DNA of 64,000 nt, taken from the NCBI RefSeq assembly GCF_001423845.1, contig NZ_LMPM01000001.1:2406153-2470152 (forward strand), read 5' to 3'. The translations under genes were made by a program, and so were the position numbers. The stretch's first letter is position 1. Each line of letters opens with the position of its first letter. Source of the DNA: Sphingomonas sp. Leaf357. Its GTDB lineage: Bacteria; Pseudomonadota; Alphaproteobacteria; Sphingomonadales; Sphingomonadaceae. The notes under the pieces are model-generated. The model saw only the letters and a program-made list of their open reading frames with translations. It searched no databases and had not been told where the DNA came from. Shown here one piece after another: positions 36,033-44,970 of the stretch.

Positions 36033-36731
36033 TCATGCGGGGATCTCGGCACCGTCCCATGCGAAGATCTTGCCGCTGTCGGGCACTTTCAGCCCATCGA
36101 TCACGTCGAGCAATTGCACCGCCGCGCGCCCGGCATCGAACAGCCGGCCGGGCTGCACATTGCCCTGGAACGGCTTCGACAGGCCGGTATCCACGGTGCC
36201 GGGATGCAGGCCGACGACGATGCTGCGATCGTTGCGGCGCTTCTCCTCGATCGCCAGCGTGCGGATCATCATATTGAGCGCGGATTTCGACGCGCGGTAA
36301 CCGTACCAGCCGCCCATCTTGTTGTCCGAGATGCTGCCGACGCGCGCCGACAGCGCCGCGAACACGCCGCGTGTACCCTTAGTCATGAGCGGCAGGAAAT
36401 GCTTGGCGACCAAAGCCGGGCCGATCGTGTTGACCGCGAAATTCCGCGCCAGCCAGGCGGGGTCGAGTTCCCGCATCGCCTTTTCGGGGCCGCGATCGCC
36501 GGCATGCAGCAGCCCGGTCGCGACGACGATCAAAGTTGGCGCAGGACCTTTCGCGACGATCGCGGCGGCGGCGGCGATGCTGGATTCGTCCTCCAGGTCG
36601 AGATGCCGCGCGCCGGTTCGCGAGCGGGCGAAGCCGTGGACCAGATCGAACGCACCTTCATCGACCAGCGCTTCCTCCAGCGCCGCGCCGATCCCGCCCG
36701 AGGCACCGATGACGACCGCCGAACCGGTCAT
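36033..36731 (-). CDS. SDR-family oxidoreductase (C-factor-like)
   Basis: This 232-aa short-chain dehydrogenase has the nucleotide-binding motif GASGGIGAA (residues 9-17). The catalytic signature is carried by WYGYRASKSALNMMIRTLAI. The serine region ALSARVGSISDN is as expected. C-factor-like SDRs often act in quorum or lipid pathways, but this one has no known substrate. The ATG at 36731 overlaps the yaaA stop by 4 bp. It ends the operon with yaaA. Confidence 0.8.
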   Translation of the reverse strand: MTGSAVVIGASGGIGAALEEALVDEGAFDLVHGFARSRTGARHLDLEDESSIAAAAAIVAKGPAPTLIVVATGLLHAGDRGPEKAMRELDPAWLARNFAVNTIGPALVAKHFLPLMTKGTRGVFAALSARVGSISDNKMGGWYGYRASKSALNMMIRTLAIEEKRRNDRSIVVGLHPGTVDTGLSKPFQGNVQPGRLFDAGRAAVQLLDVIDGLKVPDSGKIFAWDGAEIPA

Positions 36732-37483
36732 GCGCGGGTGAACCGCCAGCGGTCCGTTTCGCTCTCGCTCGCATCGTAGCGGTAGCCGTCGCTGTCGAAG
36801 CCCTTCATGTCCTCGACCCTGTCGATGCGATGTTCGCACAGGTAGCGCGCCATCATGCCCCGCGCGCGCTTGGCGTTGAAGCTGACGAAGCGGGGTCCGT
36901 TCGGCCCGGGTTCGCGGAAATCCACCTCGATCACGCGCACCAATTTGGGCAGCTTGCCGTCGACCGCCTGCCAATATTCCTGGCTGGCGAGGTTCAGGAT
37001 CGTGCCCGATCCCTCGTCCGCCAGATCCTCGGCGAGCAAGGCGGCGATGCGCGTGTCCCAGAATTCGTACAGCCCCTTGCGCCGTGGCGCCCAGCGCGTG
37101 CCCATTTCCAGCCGATACGGCCGCATCGCATCGAGCGGGCGGAGCAACCCGTACAGGCCGGACAGCATCCGGACATGACCCTGCGCGAACGCGACCGCCG
37201 CATCGTCCAGCGTCTTCGCCTCGAAACCGGTATAGACGTCGCCGGCAAAGGCGTAGAGCGCGGGCCGCTCGGGCTGGTCCATGAAGCCGGCGAAGCGATC
37301 GGCGTTCAGCTTCGCCAGCGGCTTGGAGATGTGCATCAGTTCGCCAAGCCGTTTCTGGCTGAGGTTCGCGGCGGACGCGGCCAGTTTCTCGGCGTCGGCG
37401 GCGAAACGCGGCACGGTCGGCGTGACGGCGGGAATCGGCTTGTCGTAATCGAGCGTCTTGGCGGGGGAGAGCGTGGCGATCAT
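36728..37483 (-). CDS. yaaA: Peroxide stress protein YaaA
   Basis: This 251-aa DUF328/UPF0246 family protein has the typical N-terminus MIATLSPAKTLDYD and the later YAFAGDVYTGFEAKTLDDAA. ARGMMARYLCEHRID is near the C-terminus. YaaA limits iron-driven oxidative damage in peroxide stress in E. coli by lowering free iron. The start at 37483 is a good ATG. It lies upstream of an SDR gene with a 4-bp overlap. Confidence 0.92.
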   Translation of the reverse strand: MIATLSPAKTLDYDKPIPAVTPTVPRFAADAEKLAASAANLSQKRLGELMHISKPLAKLNADRFAGFMDQPERPALYAFAGDVYTGFEAKTLDDAAVAFAQGHVRMLSGLYGLLRPLDAMRPYRLEMGTRWAPRRKGLYEFWDTRIAALLAEDLADEGSGTILNLASQEYWQAVDGKLPKLVRVIEVDFREPGPNGPRFVSFNAKRARGMMARYLCEHRIDRVEDMKGFDSDGYRYDASESETDRWRFTRA

Positions 37484-37668
37484 GGCGTGGCGTTAGCGGG
37501 GCGGGCAGGGACGGTCAAAGCCTGTGGGAGCCGTTTGGGGGTTCAACCGTTGTTCAGCCGCCATTCGCCACCAGCCGGGCCGCGTCGCTTGACCCGGCGA
37601 TGCCGGAGGCTACAGCGGATTTGAGTTCGAACGGCGCATCGCCGCCGCCCTATAAGGAGAGTTGCTTC

Positions 37669-38952
37669 GTGAAGACTTTGACCAGGGCCGCGCTGGCGGC
37701 CGCCTTGATCGCCGGCACCAGCAGCATCGCCTTCGTGATGCCCGCAGAAGCCAAGAAGAAGGACGAGGCTCCCGCCGGTCCGAAGGTGAGTGCCGAACTC
37801 CGTCCCGCGATCATCGCTGCCCAGACCGCGCTGACCGCCAAGGATCTGGCGACCGCGGAAACCAACATCGCCACGGTCGAGGCCGGCGCCAAGACCGATG
37901 ACGAGCGCTATTTCGCGCAGGTGCTTCGCCTGCAGCTCGAAGCCAACAAGCTCGGCCCGACGGGCAGCGACGCGACATTGGCCGGCCCGATCGACGCTCT
38001 TCTGGCCAATCCAGCAACCCCCAAGGCCGAGGTCGGTCGCTTCAGCTACATGCGCGCCAACATCTCGTACAATGCCAAGCAATATCCGGCGGCCTTGGCG
38101 CAATACCAGAAGGCCAAGGACCTGGGCTATGTCAGCCCAAATCTCGGCCTGCAGCTGGCCCGCACCAAGATTCTCGGCGGTGACCCGGCCGGTGGCGCCG
38201 CGGACATCGAAGCGATCATCGCGGCCGACAAGGCGGCCGGAAAGAAATCCGACGAGGATCTGTACAAGTATACGATCACCGCGCTGCAGAAGACGACCGA
38301 CGTCGCCGCGACCCAGCGCTGGACGCGTGAATGGCTCTATGCCTATCCGACCCAGAAGAACTGGCACACCGCGATCTACGTGTTTGGTTTCCAGGGTGCC
38401 AACCAGAAGGTGATCACCAAGCGTGAGCGCGTCGATCTTTTCCGCCTGCTGCGCGCGACCGGAGCGCTGGCGGGTGAGAGCGAGTATCTCGAATATGCCG
38501 ATCTCGCGGTCGAAGTCGGCGTCGCGACCGAGAGCCAGTCGGTGATCAAGGAAGGCAAGGCGAGCAACAAGATCGCCGCGACCAACGCCAATGTCAGCCG
38601 TATCTCGGCCGACGCCGCGGCGCAGGTTGCCAAGGAAGGCTCGGCTGCGGCGCAGGAGAAATCCGCCGCCGCATCGCCCAACGGCCTGTCGGCGGCGGGT
38701 ACGGGCGATTTCTATCTCGGCAACGGCAACTACGCCAAGGCGATCGAGATGTATAAGCTCGCGCTGACCAAGGGCGGCGACAAGCTGAACGCCGACGAGG
38801 TCAACACCCATCTCGGCATCGCCTATCTCGAATCCGGCGACAAGGCCTCGGCCAAGGCGGCATTCGCGTTGGTGAAGACCGGCCTGCGTGCGCAGATCGC
38901 ACAATTGTGGACCACCTGGGCCGATGCGCCCGGCGTGCCGACCGCCGGCTGA
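37669..38952 (+). CDS. Exported tetratricopeptide-repeat protein
   Basis: The 427-aa protein starts at GTG 37669, with AAGGAGA 8 bp upstream. A Sec signal peptide (MKTLTRAALAAALIAGTSSIAFVMPAEA) is followed by helical repeats of TPR style, such as YAKAIEMYKLALTKGGDKLNADEVNTH and SYNAKQYPAALAQYQKAKDLG. The lysine-rich mature start KKKDEAPAGPK is notable. It probably acts in the periplasm in protein-protein interactions, perhaps envelope assembly. The partner is unknown. A strong rho-independent terminator ends the gene. Confidence 0.82.
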   Translation: MKTLTRAALAAALIAGTSSIAFVMPAEAKKKDEAPAGPKVSAELRPAIIAAQTALTAKDLATAETNIATVEAGAKTDDERYFAQVLRLQLEANKLGPTGSDATLAGPIDALLANPATPKAEVGRFSYMRANISYNAKQYPAALAQYQKAKDLGYVSPNLGLQLARTKILGGDPAGGAADIEAIIAADKAAGKKSDEDLYKYTITALQKTTDVAATQRWTREWLYAYPTQKNWHTAIYVFGFQGANQKVITKRERVDLFRLLRATGALAGESEYLEYADLAVEVGVATESQSVIKEGKASNKIAATNANVSRISADAAAQVAKEGSAAAQEKSAAASPNGLSAAGTGDFYLGNGNYAKAIEMYKLALTKGGDKLNADEVNTHLGIAYLESGDKASAKAAFALVKTGLRAQIAQLWTTWADAPGVPTAG

Positions 38953-38977
38953 GCCTCGGCCGACGAGAAACCGAGCA

Positions 38978-39005
38978 AGGGGCGGCAGCGATGCCGCCCC
39001 TTTTT
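38978..39005 (+). terminator. Rho-independent terminator of the TPR gene
   Basis: Stem aaggggcggca, a short gcga loop and the complement tgccgcccctt are followed by TTTTT. It lies 26 bp after the TPR protein stop codon. Confidence 0.9.
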
Positions 39006-39051
39006 CGTGTGCGAGGTCACCTCGTCTCCATGAGGTCGCCGTTACCGAGAT

Positions 39052-39102
39052 CCGTTCGTGCTCAGCCTGTCGAAGCGCACACCCCAAATGGGCGCACGAA
39101 CG
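39052..39102. repeat. Degraded family D palindrome
   Basis: The left arm (39052-39084) carries the cagcctgtcgaa core and the right arm (about 39090-39102) is shortened. It resembles 27903-27972 but is diverged. It lies between the TPR gene terminator and the Lrp gene. Confidence 0.6.
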
Positions 39103-39187
39103 TGGAGTCGCGGCCCGATAAATTCGTGGCAAATTTCGGTGCGCCCGATCGAGGCCGAGCTAGGTCAGGACGCGGCGCGCCTCCGCC

Positions 39188-39655
39188 TCAGTCCATTCGC
39201 ACCGGGATGCCGGGCAGCGCCTTGGCGGTGCGGATCGTCAACGACGTCTTTACGCTGGCGACGTTGGGCGCGGGCGTCAGATGCGTCGTGAGGATGTCCT
39301 GGAAACTTCTCAGATCGGCGGCGACTATCTTTAGAATGAAATCGATCTCGCCATTCAGCATATGGCATTCGCGGATTTCGGGAATGGCCGCGACATGTTC
39401 CTCGAACGCGGCCAGATCGTGCTCGGCCTGGCTGCGCAGACTGACCATCGCGAACACGGTGATCGGATAGCCCAGGGCGGCTGGATCGAGTTCGGCGTGA
39501 TAGCCGCGGATCGCGCCGGCATCTTCCAGCGCGCGAACGCGCCGCAGGCATGGCGGCGCAGTGAGGCCGACCCGCTCGGCCAGGTCGACATTGGTCATTC
39601 GCCCGTCTTCCTGCAACAGGGTCAGGATCTGCCGGTCGATATGATCGAAAGCCAT
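39188..39655 (-). CDS. Lrp/AsnC-family transcriptional regulator
   Basis: The 155-aa protein has an N-terminal AsnC helix-turn-helix (MAFDHIDRQILTLLQEDGRM, then TNVDLAERVGLTAPPCLRRV). The C-terminal RAM ligand-binding domain includes CHMLNGEIDFILKIVAADL. Such proteins sense amino acids. The ATG at 39655 is chosen over a long frame from 39958 that would run through the promoter region. It is divergent from the histidine kinase gene. The regulon is unknown. Confidence 0.9.
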   Translation of the reverse strand: MAFDHIDRQILTLLQEDGRMTNVDLAERVGLTAPPCLRRVRALEDAGAIRGYHAELDPAALGYPITVFAMVSLRSQAEHDLAAFEEHVAAIPEIRECHMLNGEIDFILKIVAADLRSFQDILTTHLTPAPNVASVKTSLTIRTAKALPGIPVRMD

Positions 39656-39837
39656 TACGCAACACTCCCCGGCGGCGCGACTTTTCGGGCGGCCTGCTGC
39701 GCGGGAACATAATATAATTGCGGACGAACGCAATTGTCCCACATTGCTACGTCCCGAAATCTCCGGGTTTGCGCCGCTCCCCGGTGCGGTTAAGGAATCC
39801 TTACGAGCCACGGTCGCGCTCGCCCGAGGATGACGAT

Positions 39838-41628
39838 TTGCGTTTCGACGATAGCCTGGACACGGTCCTTTCGGCAGAGATTGCGTCGCCATTCGGTGCG
39901 CAATCGACCTGGCGGCAGCTGGTCGACCTGATCGGCCGGGGCCGCACGCCCGCCACACCGGAGACGATCGCGCGGTTGCAGGCGATCCGGGCCATGGTGC
40001 CGCCGCCCGTGCGCGCGGCGAGCGCGCGCGCGCTCGCTACGGCGAACCCGCCCGCCGATCTCGTGCGGTTGTTCTTCGATGACGAGATTGCGATCGCCGC
40101 ACCGGTGCTGCGCTCGGCCACTTTGAGCGGCGCGGAGTGGATCGCGATGTTGCCGGGCATGTCGCCCGCCGCGCGGTCGGTGCTGCGGCATCGCCGTGAT
40201 CTTCCCGCTGATGTAGGGCGCGCGCTTGAGGCGTTCGGGCCGGAGGATTTCCGGCTGACCTCGATTTCGGTGGTCGCGATCGAGGCGATTTCCGAAGTGC
40301 TGCCCGACCCCGTAGCGGCGGACGTGCCGCTCGTGGAACCCGTCCCGCATCTGCCGGTGGAAACCGCATTCGTCTCGGTCGGGGCGATCGCCCGCGGGTT
40401 GCCCGTCGTGGCCGAGGCACTGCGTCAGGCGGAAGCGGCCCAGGTGCCGGTCCAGCCGGAACAGAAGGACGGCACCTTCCAGATCGCCGAGCTGGTCGCC
40501 CGCATCGACGCCTACCAGCGCCACCGCGACGATCGCCCGCCTTTCGCCGCGAACGAAGACCAGCCTGCCCTGTTCGATCTCCAGCCGGTACAGGCGCAGA
40601 CGTTCAGGTTCGAGACGGATGCCGATGGCGTCGTGCGCTGGATCGAAGGGGCGGCCCGCGCCCCGCTGATCGGGCTTTCGCTCGACTTCGCGGTGCATCC
40701 CGGCGATTCGCGCGTCGATGGCGTCGCGGCGGGCGCCTTCCGGCGGCGCGCGGGCTTCGCGGACGCGCGCTTGCTGGTCGAAGGGCAATCCGATGCCGCT
40801 GGCGAATGGCGCATAACCGGCCTCCCGGTATTCGATCGCGCCAGCGGGCGCTTCTCCGGCTATCGCGGCACCGCCCGCCGCCCGCGCGTCGACGAGAGCG
40901 CTGCGCCGGTACGCGATCCGCGCAGCCCCGCGGCGGATTCGCTGCGTCAGCTCGTGCACGAATTGCGTACCCCGACCAATGCGATCGCCGGGTTCGCCGA
41001 GATGATCGAAACGCAATTGCTGGGTCCGGTGCCGCAGGCGTATCGCGATCAGGCCGGCGCGATCCGGCGCCAGACCGCCGACCTGCTGACGGCGATCGAC
41101 GATATCGACATGGCCGCACGGCTCGAATCGCATGCGCTCGATCTGCGCGCGGAGCATGTGCCGGTCGGGGCGCTGTTGCGGCAGGTCGCGGATGATCTCG
41201 CACCGCTCGCCACCTTGCGCGGAACGCGGCTCGCGATCGACGCCAAAGCGGACGATCTCGCCATTGCCGGCGACGAGCGCGCCGTCGAGCGGCTGATCGC
41301 GCGGCTGATGGCGACTCTCGTCGCGTCGGGTGGCGCGGGCGAGACGATCGGCGTCGTGGCGTCGCTGGCTGCCGAGGCGCAGGTGGTGTTGACCTTCGAC
41401 CGGCCCGCCACGCTGGCCGCGTTCGGCAGCGAGGCCTTGATGTCGATCGATGCCGAGGCGGTCGCCGAGGTCGAGGGCGCGCCTCTGCTCGGCACGGGCT
41501 TCGCACTGCGGCTGGCGCGCAACCTGGCCAACGAACTGGGCGGTGTGCTGTCGATCGATGCGCAGCGCTTGACATTGCGGCTGCCCGCCGCCGTTATCGC
41601 GACCGTGGAGCAGGCTTCTTCCAACTGA
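39838..41628 (+). CDS. Histidine-kinase-like sensor with degenerate ATPase domain
   Basis: This 596-aa protein has a long N-terminal sensory part (residues about 1-230), a PAS-like region (about 250-350) and a HisKA dimerisation domain with the phosphoacceptor H374 in QLVHELRTPTNAIAGFAEM. The C-terminal HATPase part keeps a G2-like segment (GTGFALRLARNLANELGG). It lacks a clear N-box asparagine (the site reads RLIARLMATLV) and a DxGxG G1 motif. It may thus have weak or no kinase activity. The TTG at 39838 has GAGGA at 7 bp; a longer frame begins at 39718. No partner response regulator is adjacent. Confidence 0.75.
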   Translation: MRFDDSLDTVLSAEIASPFGAQSTWRQLVDLIGRGRTPATPETIARLQAIRAMVPPPVRAASARALATANPPADLVRLFFDDEIAIAAPVLRSATLSGAEWIAMLPGMSPAARSVLRHRRDLPADVGRALEAFGPEDFRLTSISVVAIEAISEVLPDPVAADVPLVEPVPHLPVETAFVSVGAIARGLPVVAEALRQAEAAQVPVQPEQKDGTFQIAELVARIDAYQRHRDDRPPFAANEDQPALFDLQPVQAQTFRFETDADGVVRWIEGAARAPLIGLSLDFAVHPGDSRVDGVAAGAFRRRAGFADARLLVEGQSDAAGEWRITGLPVFDRASGRFSGYRGTARRPRVDESAAPVRDPRSPAADSLRQLVHELRTPTNAIAGFAEMIETQLLGPVPQAYRDQAGAIRRQTADLLTAIDDIDMAARLESHALDLRAEHVPVGALLRQVADDLAPLATLRGTRLAIDAKADDLAIAGDERAVERLIARLMATLVASGGAGETIGVVASLAAEAQVVLTFDRPATLAAFGSEALMSIDAEAVAEVEGAPLLGTGFALRLARNLANELGGVLSIDAQRLTLRLPAAVIATVEQASSN

Positions 41629-41630
41629 CC

Positions 41631-42659
41631 GTGGCAGGGTCGATCGCTTCCGAGAGGCCGCCGGGCTATCGCGTGCCGGCACCTGCCACCGCCGATTTCG
41701 TCGCCTGGCCGGCGGATTTCGGCACGCGCTTCACCGTCATGGTCGATACCGAGGAGGAATTCGACTGGCGCGCGCCGCTCGACAGCGCCAACCGATCGGT
41801 CCGCGCGATCGTCGCACTCCCCGATGCCCACCGCCGCTTCGGTAACGACGGCGTGCCGCTGACCTATCTGATAGATCATCCCGTCGCGACCGATCGGGCT
41901 GCCATGGACATACTGCGCCGCCTCATCGAGGACGGCCGGTCCGCGGTCGGGACGCAGCTTCACCCTTGGGTCAATCCGCCGCTCGACGAGGTGATGGTCC
42001 CGGCGAACACCTTCGTCGGCAACCTCGCGGAATCGCTCGAGGCGGCGAAGCTGGATGTGCTGACCGATGCGATCACGCAAGGCATCGGCGCGCCTCCCCG
42101 CATCTATCGCGCCGGGCGCTATGGCATCGGGCCGGCGACGCTCGCGTTGCTGGCGGCGCGCGGCTATCGCATCGATAGCTCGATGCGATCGGCCTATGAT
42201 TACAGCGCTGAGGCCGGACCGGATTTTTCGTCCGTGCCCAATCACGCCTTTCGCTGCGGGCCGGGAAAAGCGATCGTCGAACTGCCGCTGACCACCGTCT
42301 TCACCGGCGCCGCACGGTCGGGCGGGGTCGGCTTGTATCGTACGTTGGGGCGCATCCCCAAGGGACGTGGCGTGTTCGCCCGCACGCACTTGCTGTCGCG
42401 GGTGGCGCTGACACCGGAGGACATGCCGCTGGCCGACGCGCTTCGGGCGATCGCCGTGGCGGTAGGGGAGGGCGTGCGCGTGTTGAATTTCGCCTTTCAT
42501 TCGCCGTCGCTGGTGCCGGGCCATACCCCGTACGTGCGCGACGCGGCCGATCTGGCGGCATTTCACCACTGGTGGGACGTCGTGCTGGCCGACTTGGCGC
42601 GGCGTGGCGTGCGTGCGGCGTCGCTCGATGATCTGATCGTGGCCTCCGAGGGACCGTGA
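41631..42659 (+). CDS. Polysaccharide deacetylase-family protein
   Basis: The 342-aa protein resembles NodB-type deacetylases of cell-envelope or polysaccharide clusters. The motif FTVMVDTEEEFDW supplies the acidic metal-site residues usually given by TFDDG, and QLHPWVNPP supplies the histidine. The GTG at 41631 is 3 bp beyond the kinase stop codon, so the two genes are probably coupled. The reaction would be N-deacetylation of an acetamido sugar in glycan or glycolipid assembly. It faces a tRNA gene downstream. Confidence 0.8.
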   Translation: MAGSIASERPPGYRVPAPATADFVAWPADFGTRFTVMVDTEEEFDWRAPLDSANRSVRAIVALPDAHRRFGNDGVPLTYLIDHPVATDRAAMDILRRLIEDGRSAVGTQLHPWVNPPLDEVMVPANTFVGNLAESLEAAKLDVLTDAITQGIGAPPRIYRAGRYGIGPATLALLAARGYRIDSSMRSAYDYSAEAGPDFSSVPNHAFRCGPGKAIVELPLTTVFTGAARSGGVGLYRTLGRIPKGRGVFARTHLLSRVALTPEDMPLADALRAIAVAVGEGVRVLNFAFHSPSLVPGHTPYVRDAADLAAFHHWWDVVLADLARRGVRAASLDDLIVASEGP

Positions 42660-42703
42660 GCCCTTGCGCCGGGCTGGGAGCATCCGCTAACGCCCGCCTG
42701 TGT

Positions 42704-42780
42704 GGGCCTGTAGCTCAACTGGTTAGAGCTGGCCGCTCATAACGGCTAGGTTGCGGGTTCAAGTCCTGCCGGGCCCACCA
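42704..42780 (+). tRNA. tRNA with CAU anticodon (Met elongator or Ile2)
   Basis: The 77-nt cloverleaf includes an encoded 3' CCA. The acceptor stem GGGCCTG pairs with CGGGCCC, the discriminator base is A, the D-loop is CAACTGGTTAGA and the anticodon loop contains CTCATAA, giving CAU. It is not initiator-like, because the first pair is G-C. Met elongator and Ile2 (lysidine modified) cannot be separated by eye. TtcAAGT fits the T loop. Confidence 0.9.
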
Positions 42781-42975
42781 TCATCCCTCGATGAAATCGA
42801 GATAGCCGACCACGTCGTTGCTGGTTTGCAGGAACAGGCCGTCCTGTACGTCCTCCGGCTGCGCGGCCGCCCGCGCCAGCGCTTCGGCCAATGTGCCGTA
42901 CACCAAGGTAGAGGCTACGCCGTCGTCGCTCAGATGATAGAGACGGACGGGGGTATCCTGGGAAGTGGTGCGCAT
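42781..42975 (-). CDS. Small conserved-looking hypothetical protein
   Basis: This 64-aa acidic protein, MRTTSQDTPVRLYHLSDDGV followed by ASTLVYGTLAEALARAAAQP, has a short beta-alpha character. No motif identifies its function. The stop codon abuts the tRNA 3' end on the other strand. The ATG at 42975 is the only plausible start. The regular reading frame and lack of stop codons over a compact size support it, but it could be a chance frame. Confidence 0.55.
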   Translation of the reverse strand: MRTTSQDTPVRLYHLSDDGVASTLVYGTLAEALARAAAQPEDVQDGLFLQTSNDVVGYLDFIEG

Positions 42976-43074
42976 TGGGTTCGCCTCATGGTGCTGGGGC
43001 GGGAACGGACCGGCGACAGCAGGGGTTCACCTGCGTGATGCTATACGCCGGGTCAATCGCCGGCAGGACAGGAC

Positions 43075-43572
43075 ATGATGATCGCAATATTCGCCCCCCT
43101 GCTGCTCGCCGCAGCCGCCGCTCCGCCGCCGCGCGCCGCCGACGGGCAGTGCCATGCCGGTGTCGCGAACGAGATCGCAGTGCGCATCACCGGCTTTCGC
43201 AGCCGGGCGGGGCAGGTGCGCGTGCGGCTGTTCGGTGGCGCGACCTCGACGTATTTCGACAAGAAGCAGGCATTGGTGCGGATCGAGCGTCCCGTGCCGG
43301 CGAGCGGCGCGGTGACGATCTGCGTCGTCGCGCCGAAACCCGGCACCTATGCGATCGACGTGCGCCACGACGAGAACGGCAACGGCAAGACCGATCGGGC
43401 GGATGGCGGCGGCACGTCTGGCAATCCGCGCCTCAGCCTGTTCGACGTGCTGCTGTCCCGCAAACCGGCGCCCGAGAAGGTGCAATTCTCCGTCGGGGCC
43501 GGGACCACGATCGTCCCGGTCACGCTGATGTATCTCGATGGGGGATCGTTCCGTCCGATACGGGGCGATTGA
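43075..43572 (+). CDS. DUF2141-type exported protein
   Basis: This is a 165-aa protein with a signal peptide (MMIAIFAPLLLAAAAAPPPR). A single Ig-like beta domain follows, with VRITGFRSRAGQVRVRLFGG and the family's DVRHDENGNGKTDRADGG motif, an acidic loop likely to bind a cation. DUF2141 proteins are common periplasmic proteins of unknown role. It lies upstream of the kinase-flippase genes. Confidence 0.82.
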   Translation: MMIAIFAPLLLAAAAAPPPRAADGQCHAGVANEIAVRITGFRSRAGQVRVRLFGGATSTYFDKKQALVRIERPVPASGAVTICVVAPKPGTYAIDVRHDENGNGKTDRADGGGTSGNPRLSLFDVLLSRKPAPEKVQFSVGAGTTIVPVTLMYLDGGSFRPIRGD

Positions 43573-43603
43573 CGCCACAAGCGAGCGCGGGCAGGGCTTG
43601 GGA

Positions 43604-44290
43604 ATGCTCGCTCCCCTGATCGCGATCGTCGGCTGCGACGGCTCCGGCAAATCGACGCTCGCGACCGACATGGCGGGCGTCCTTGGCCGGGACCGGCCGG
43701 TGCGGCTCGCCTATCTCGGCCTCGGATCGGGGGCGATCGGCGCGCGGATCAAGCGCTGGCCGCTGATCGGCGTGGCCGCAGAAGCCGCGCTCGCCAAGCG
43801 CGGCACGAAGGCGAGGACAAAAGGGGAAAAGATACCCGGCCTCGCTACCGCTATCGTCATTTATGGTTTTTCGCTGCTCAGGCGGCGGCGCTTCCGCCGA
43901 GTGCTGGCGCTGCGGCAGCGGGGGGTGACGGTGATCACCGATCGCTACCCGCAGATCGAAGTGCCCGGATTCTACGATGGCCCCGGCCTGTCCGCCGCGC
44001 GTGCCGGCAGCAGCCTCGTCGCATGGCTCGCCGCGCGCGAACTCGCGATGTATCAATGGATGGCGAGCTACCGTCCGACGCTTGTGCTGCGCCTCGATAT
44101 CGACGCTGAGACCGCCCATGCCCGCAAGCCCGATCACGAGATCGGCTTGTTGCGGCAGAAGGTTGCGGTGACCCCCTCGCTCCGGTTCGGCGGCGCACCG
44201 ATCGTCGACCTCGATTCCCGCGCGCCTTATGAGGAGATGCGACGCCGTGCGCTGGCCGGCATCCTGCCGGTGCTGGATCGAGTGGCGTGA
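43604..44290 (+). CDS. Thymidylate kinase-like P-loop protein (paralogue 1)
   Basis: This 228-aa P-loop kinase has the Walker A sequence GCDGSGKS near residue 11 (MLAPLIAIVGCDGSGKSTLA). A later DRY segment is TVITDRYPQIEVPGFYDGP. The RLDIDAETAHARKPDHE motif resembles thymidylate kinase ends. Unlike a housekeeping Tmk, it sits in an envelope-type cluster with a paralogue 3 codons away, so the substrate may be a nucleotide sugar or lipid precursor. The start is ATG 43604. Its stop overlaps the next GTG. Confidence 0.75.
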   Translation: MLAPLIAIVGCDGSGKSTLATDMAGVLGRDRPVRLAYLGLGSGAIGARIKRWPLIGVAAEAALAKRGTKARTKGEKIPGLATAIVIYGFSLLRRRRFRRVLALRQRGVTVITDRYPQIEVPGFYDGPGLSAARAGSSLVAWLAARELAMYQWMASYRPTLVLRLDIDAETAHARKPDHEIGLLRQKVAVTPSLRFGGAPIVDLDSRAPYEEMRRRALAGILPVLDRVA

Positions 44291-44970
44291 CCGGAGAGGC
44301 GCTGGCGCCGTTGATCGCGATCGTGGGGTCGGACGGATCGGGCAAGTCTACCGTAGGCGAGGCGTTGCTCGCCTGGCTCAACGAGAGCCGCCGGACCGAA
44401 CTCCACCATCTCGGCAAGCAGACGGGAAATATCGGTCGCGCCATCGCGCGCTGGCCGATCGTCGGCCAGCGGCTTGACAAAACGATCGTCAGGAAATCCG
44501 GTGGCGCTCGGGATCCGAAGGGGCCGGGGGCGTTCACGGCGTTGGTCATCTACCTGTTCTCGATGCGCCGGGTCCGGCGGTTCAAGCGGATGCTGGCCGA
44601 CCGACGACGCGGCATCACGATCCTGGCCGATCGCTTTCCGCAGACCGCGGTGCCGGGGCCGATGGACGGGCTGGGCCTCGCCAAGGCGCGTTCGAGCGGG
44701 TTCCAGGGCATGCTCGCGCGGCGCGAACGCCGGCATTACGAATGGATGGAGGCGTATCGCCCTACGCTCGTCATCCGCCTCAACGTCGATCTCGCGACCG
44801 CATTGGCGCGCAAGCCCGATCATCGCCCGTCGTCGCTCAAGACCAAGATCGAGGATGTACCGCGGCTGACGTTCGACGGCGCGCCGATCGTCGATCTCGA
44901 TTCGACGCGGCCGCTGGAAGAGGTGATCGCCGACGCCAAGGCGGCGATCCTGCGCGTTCTGAACCCGTGA
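44287..44970 (+). CDS. Thymidylate kinase-like P-loop protein (paralogue 2)
   Basis: This is a tandem paralogue of the preceding gene, 227 aa, with Walker A GSDGSGKS (in LAPLIAIVGSDGSGKSTVGE). It has the same TILADRFPQTAVPGPMDGLG and RLNVDLATALARKPDHRPSS segments. The GTG start overlaps the stop of paralogue 1. It was probably made by local duplication and diverged to a different partner or substrate. The two could work as a pair in one pathway. Confidence 0.75.
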   Translation: MTGEALAPLIAIVGSDGSGKSTVGEALLAWLNESRRTELHHLGKQTGNIGRAIARWPIVGQRLDKTIVRKSGGARDPKGPGAFTALVIYLFSMRRVRRFKRMLADRRRGITILADRFPQTAVPGPMDGLGLAKARSSGFQGMLARRERRHYEWMEAYRPTLVIRLNVDLATALARKPDHRPSSLKTKIEDVPRLTFDGAPIVDLDSTRPLEEVIADAKAAILRVLNP

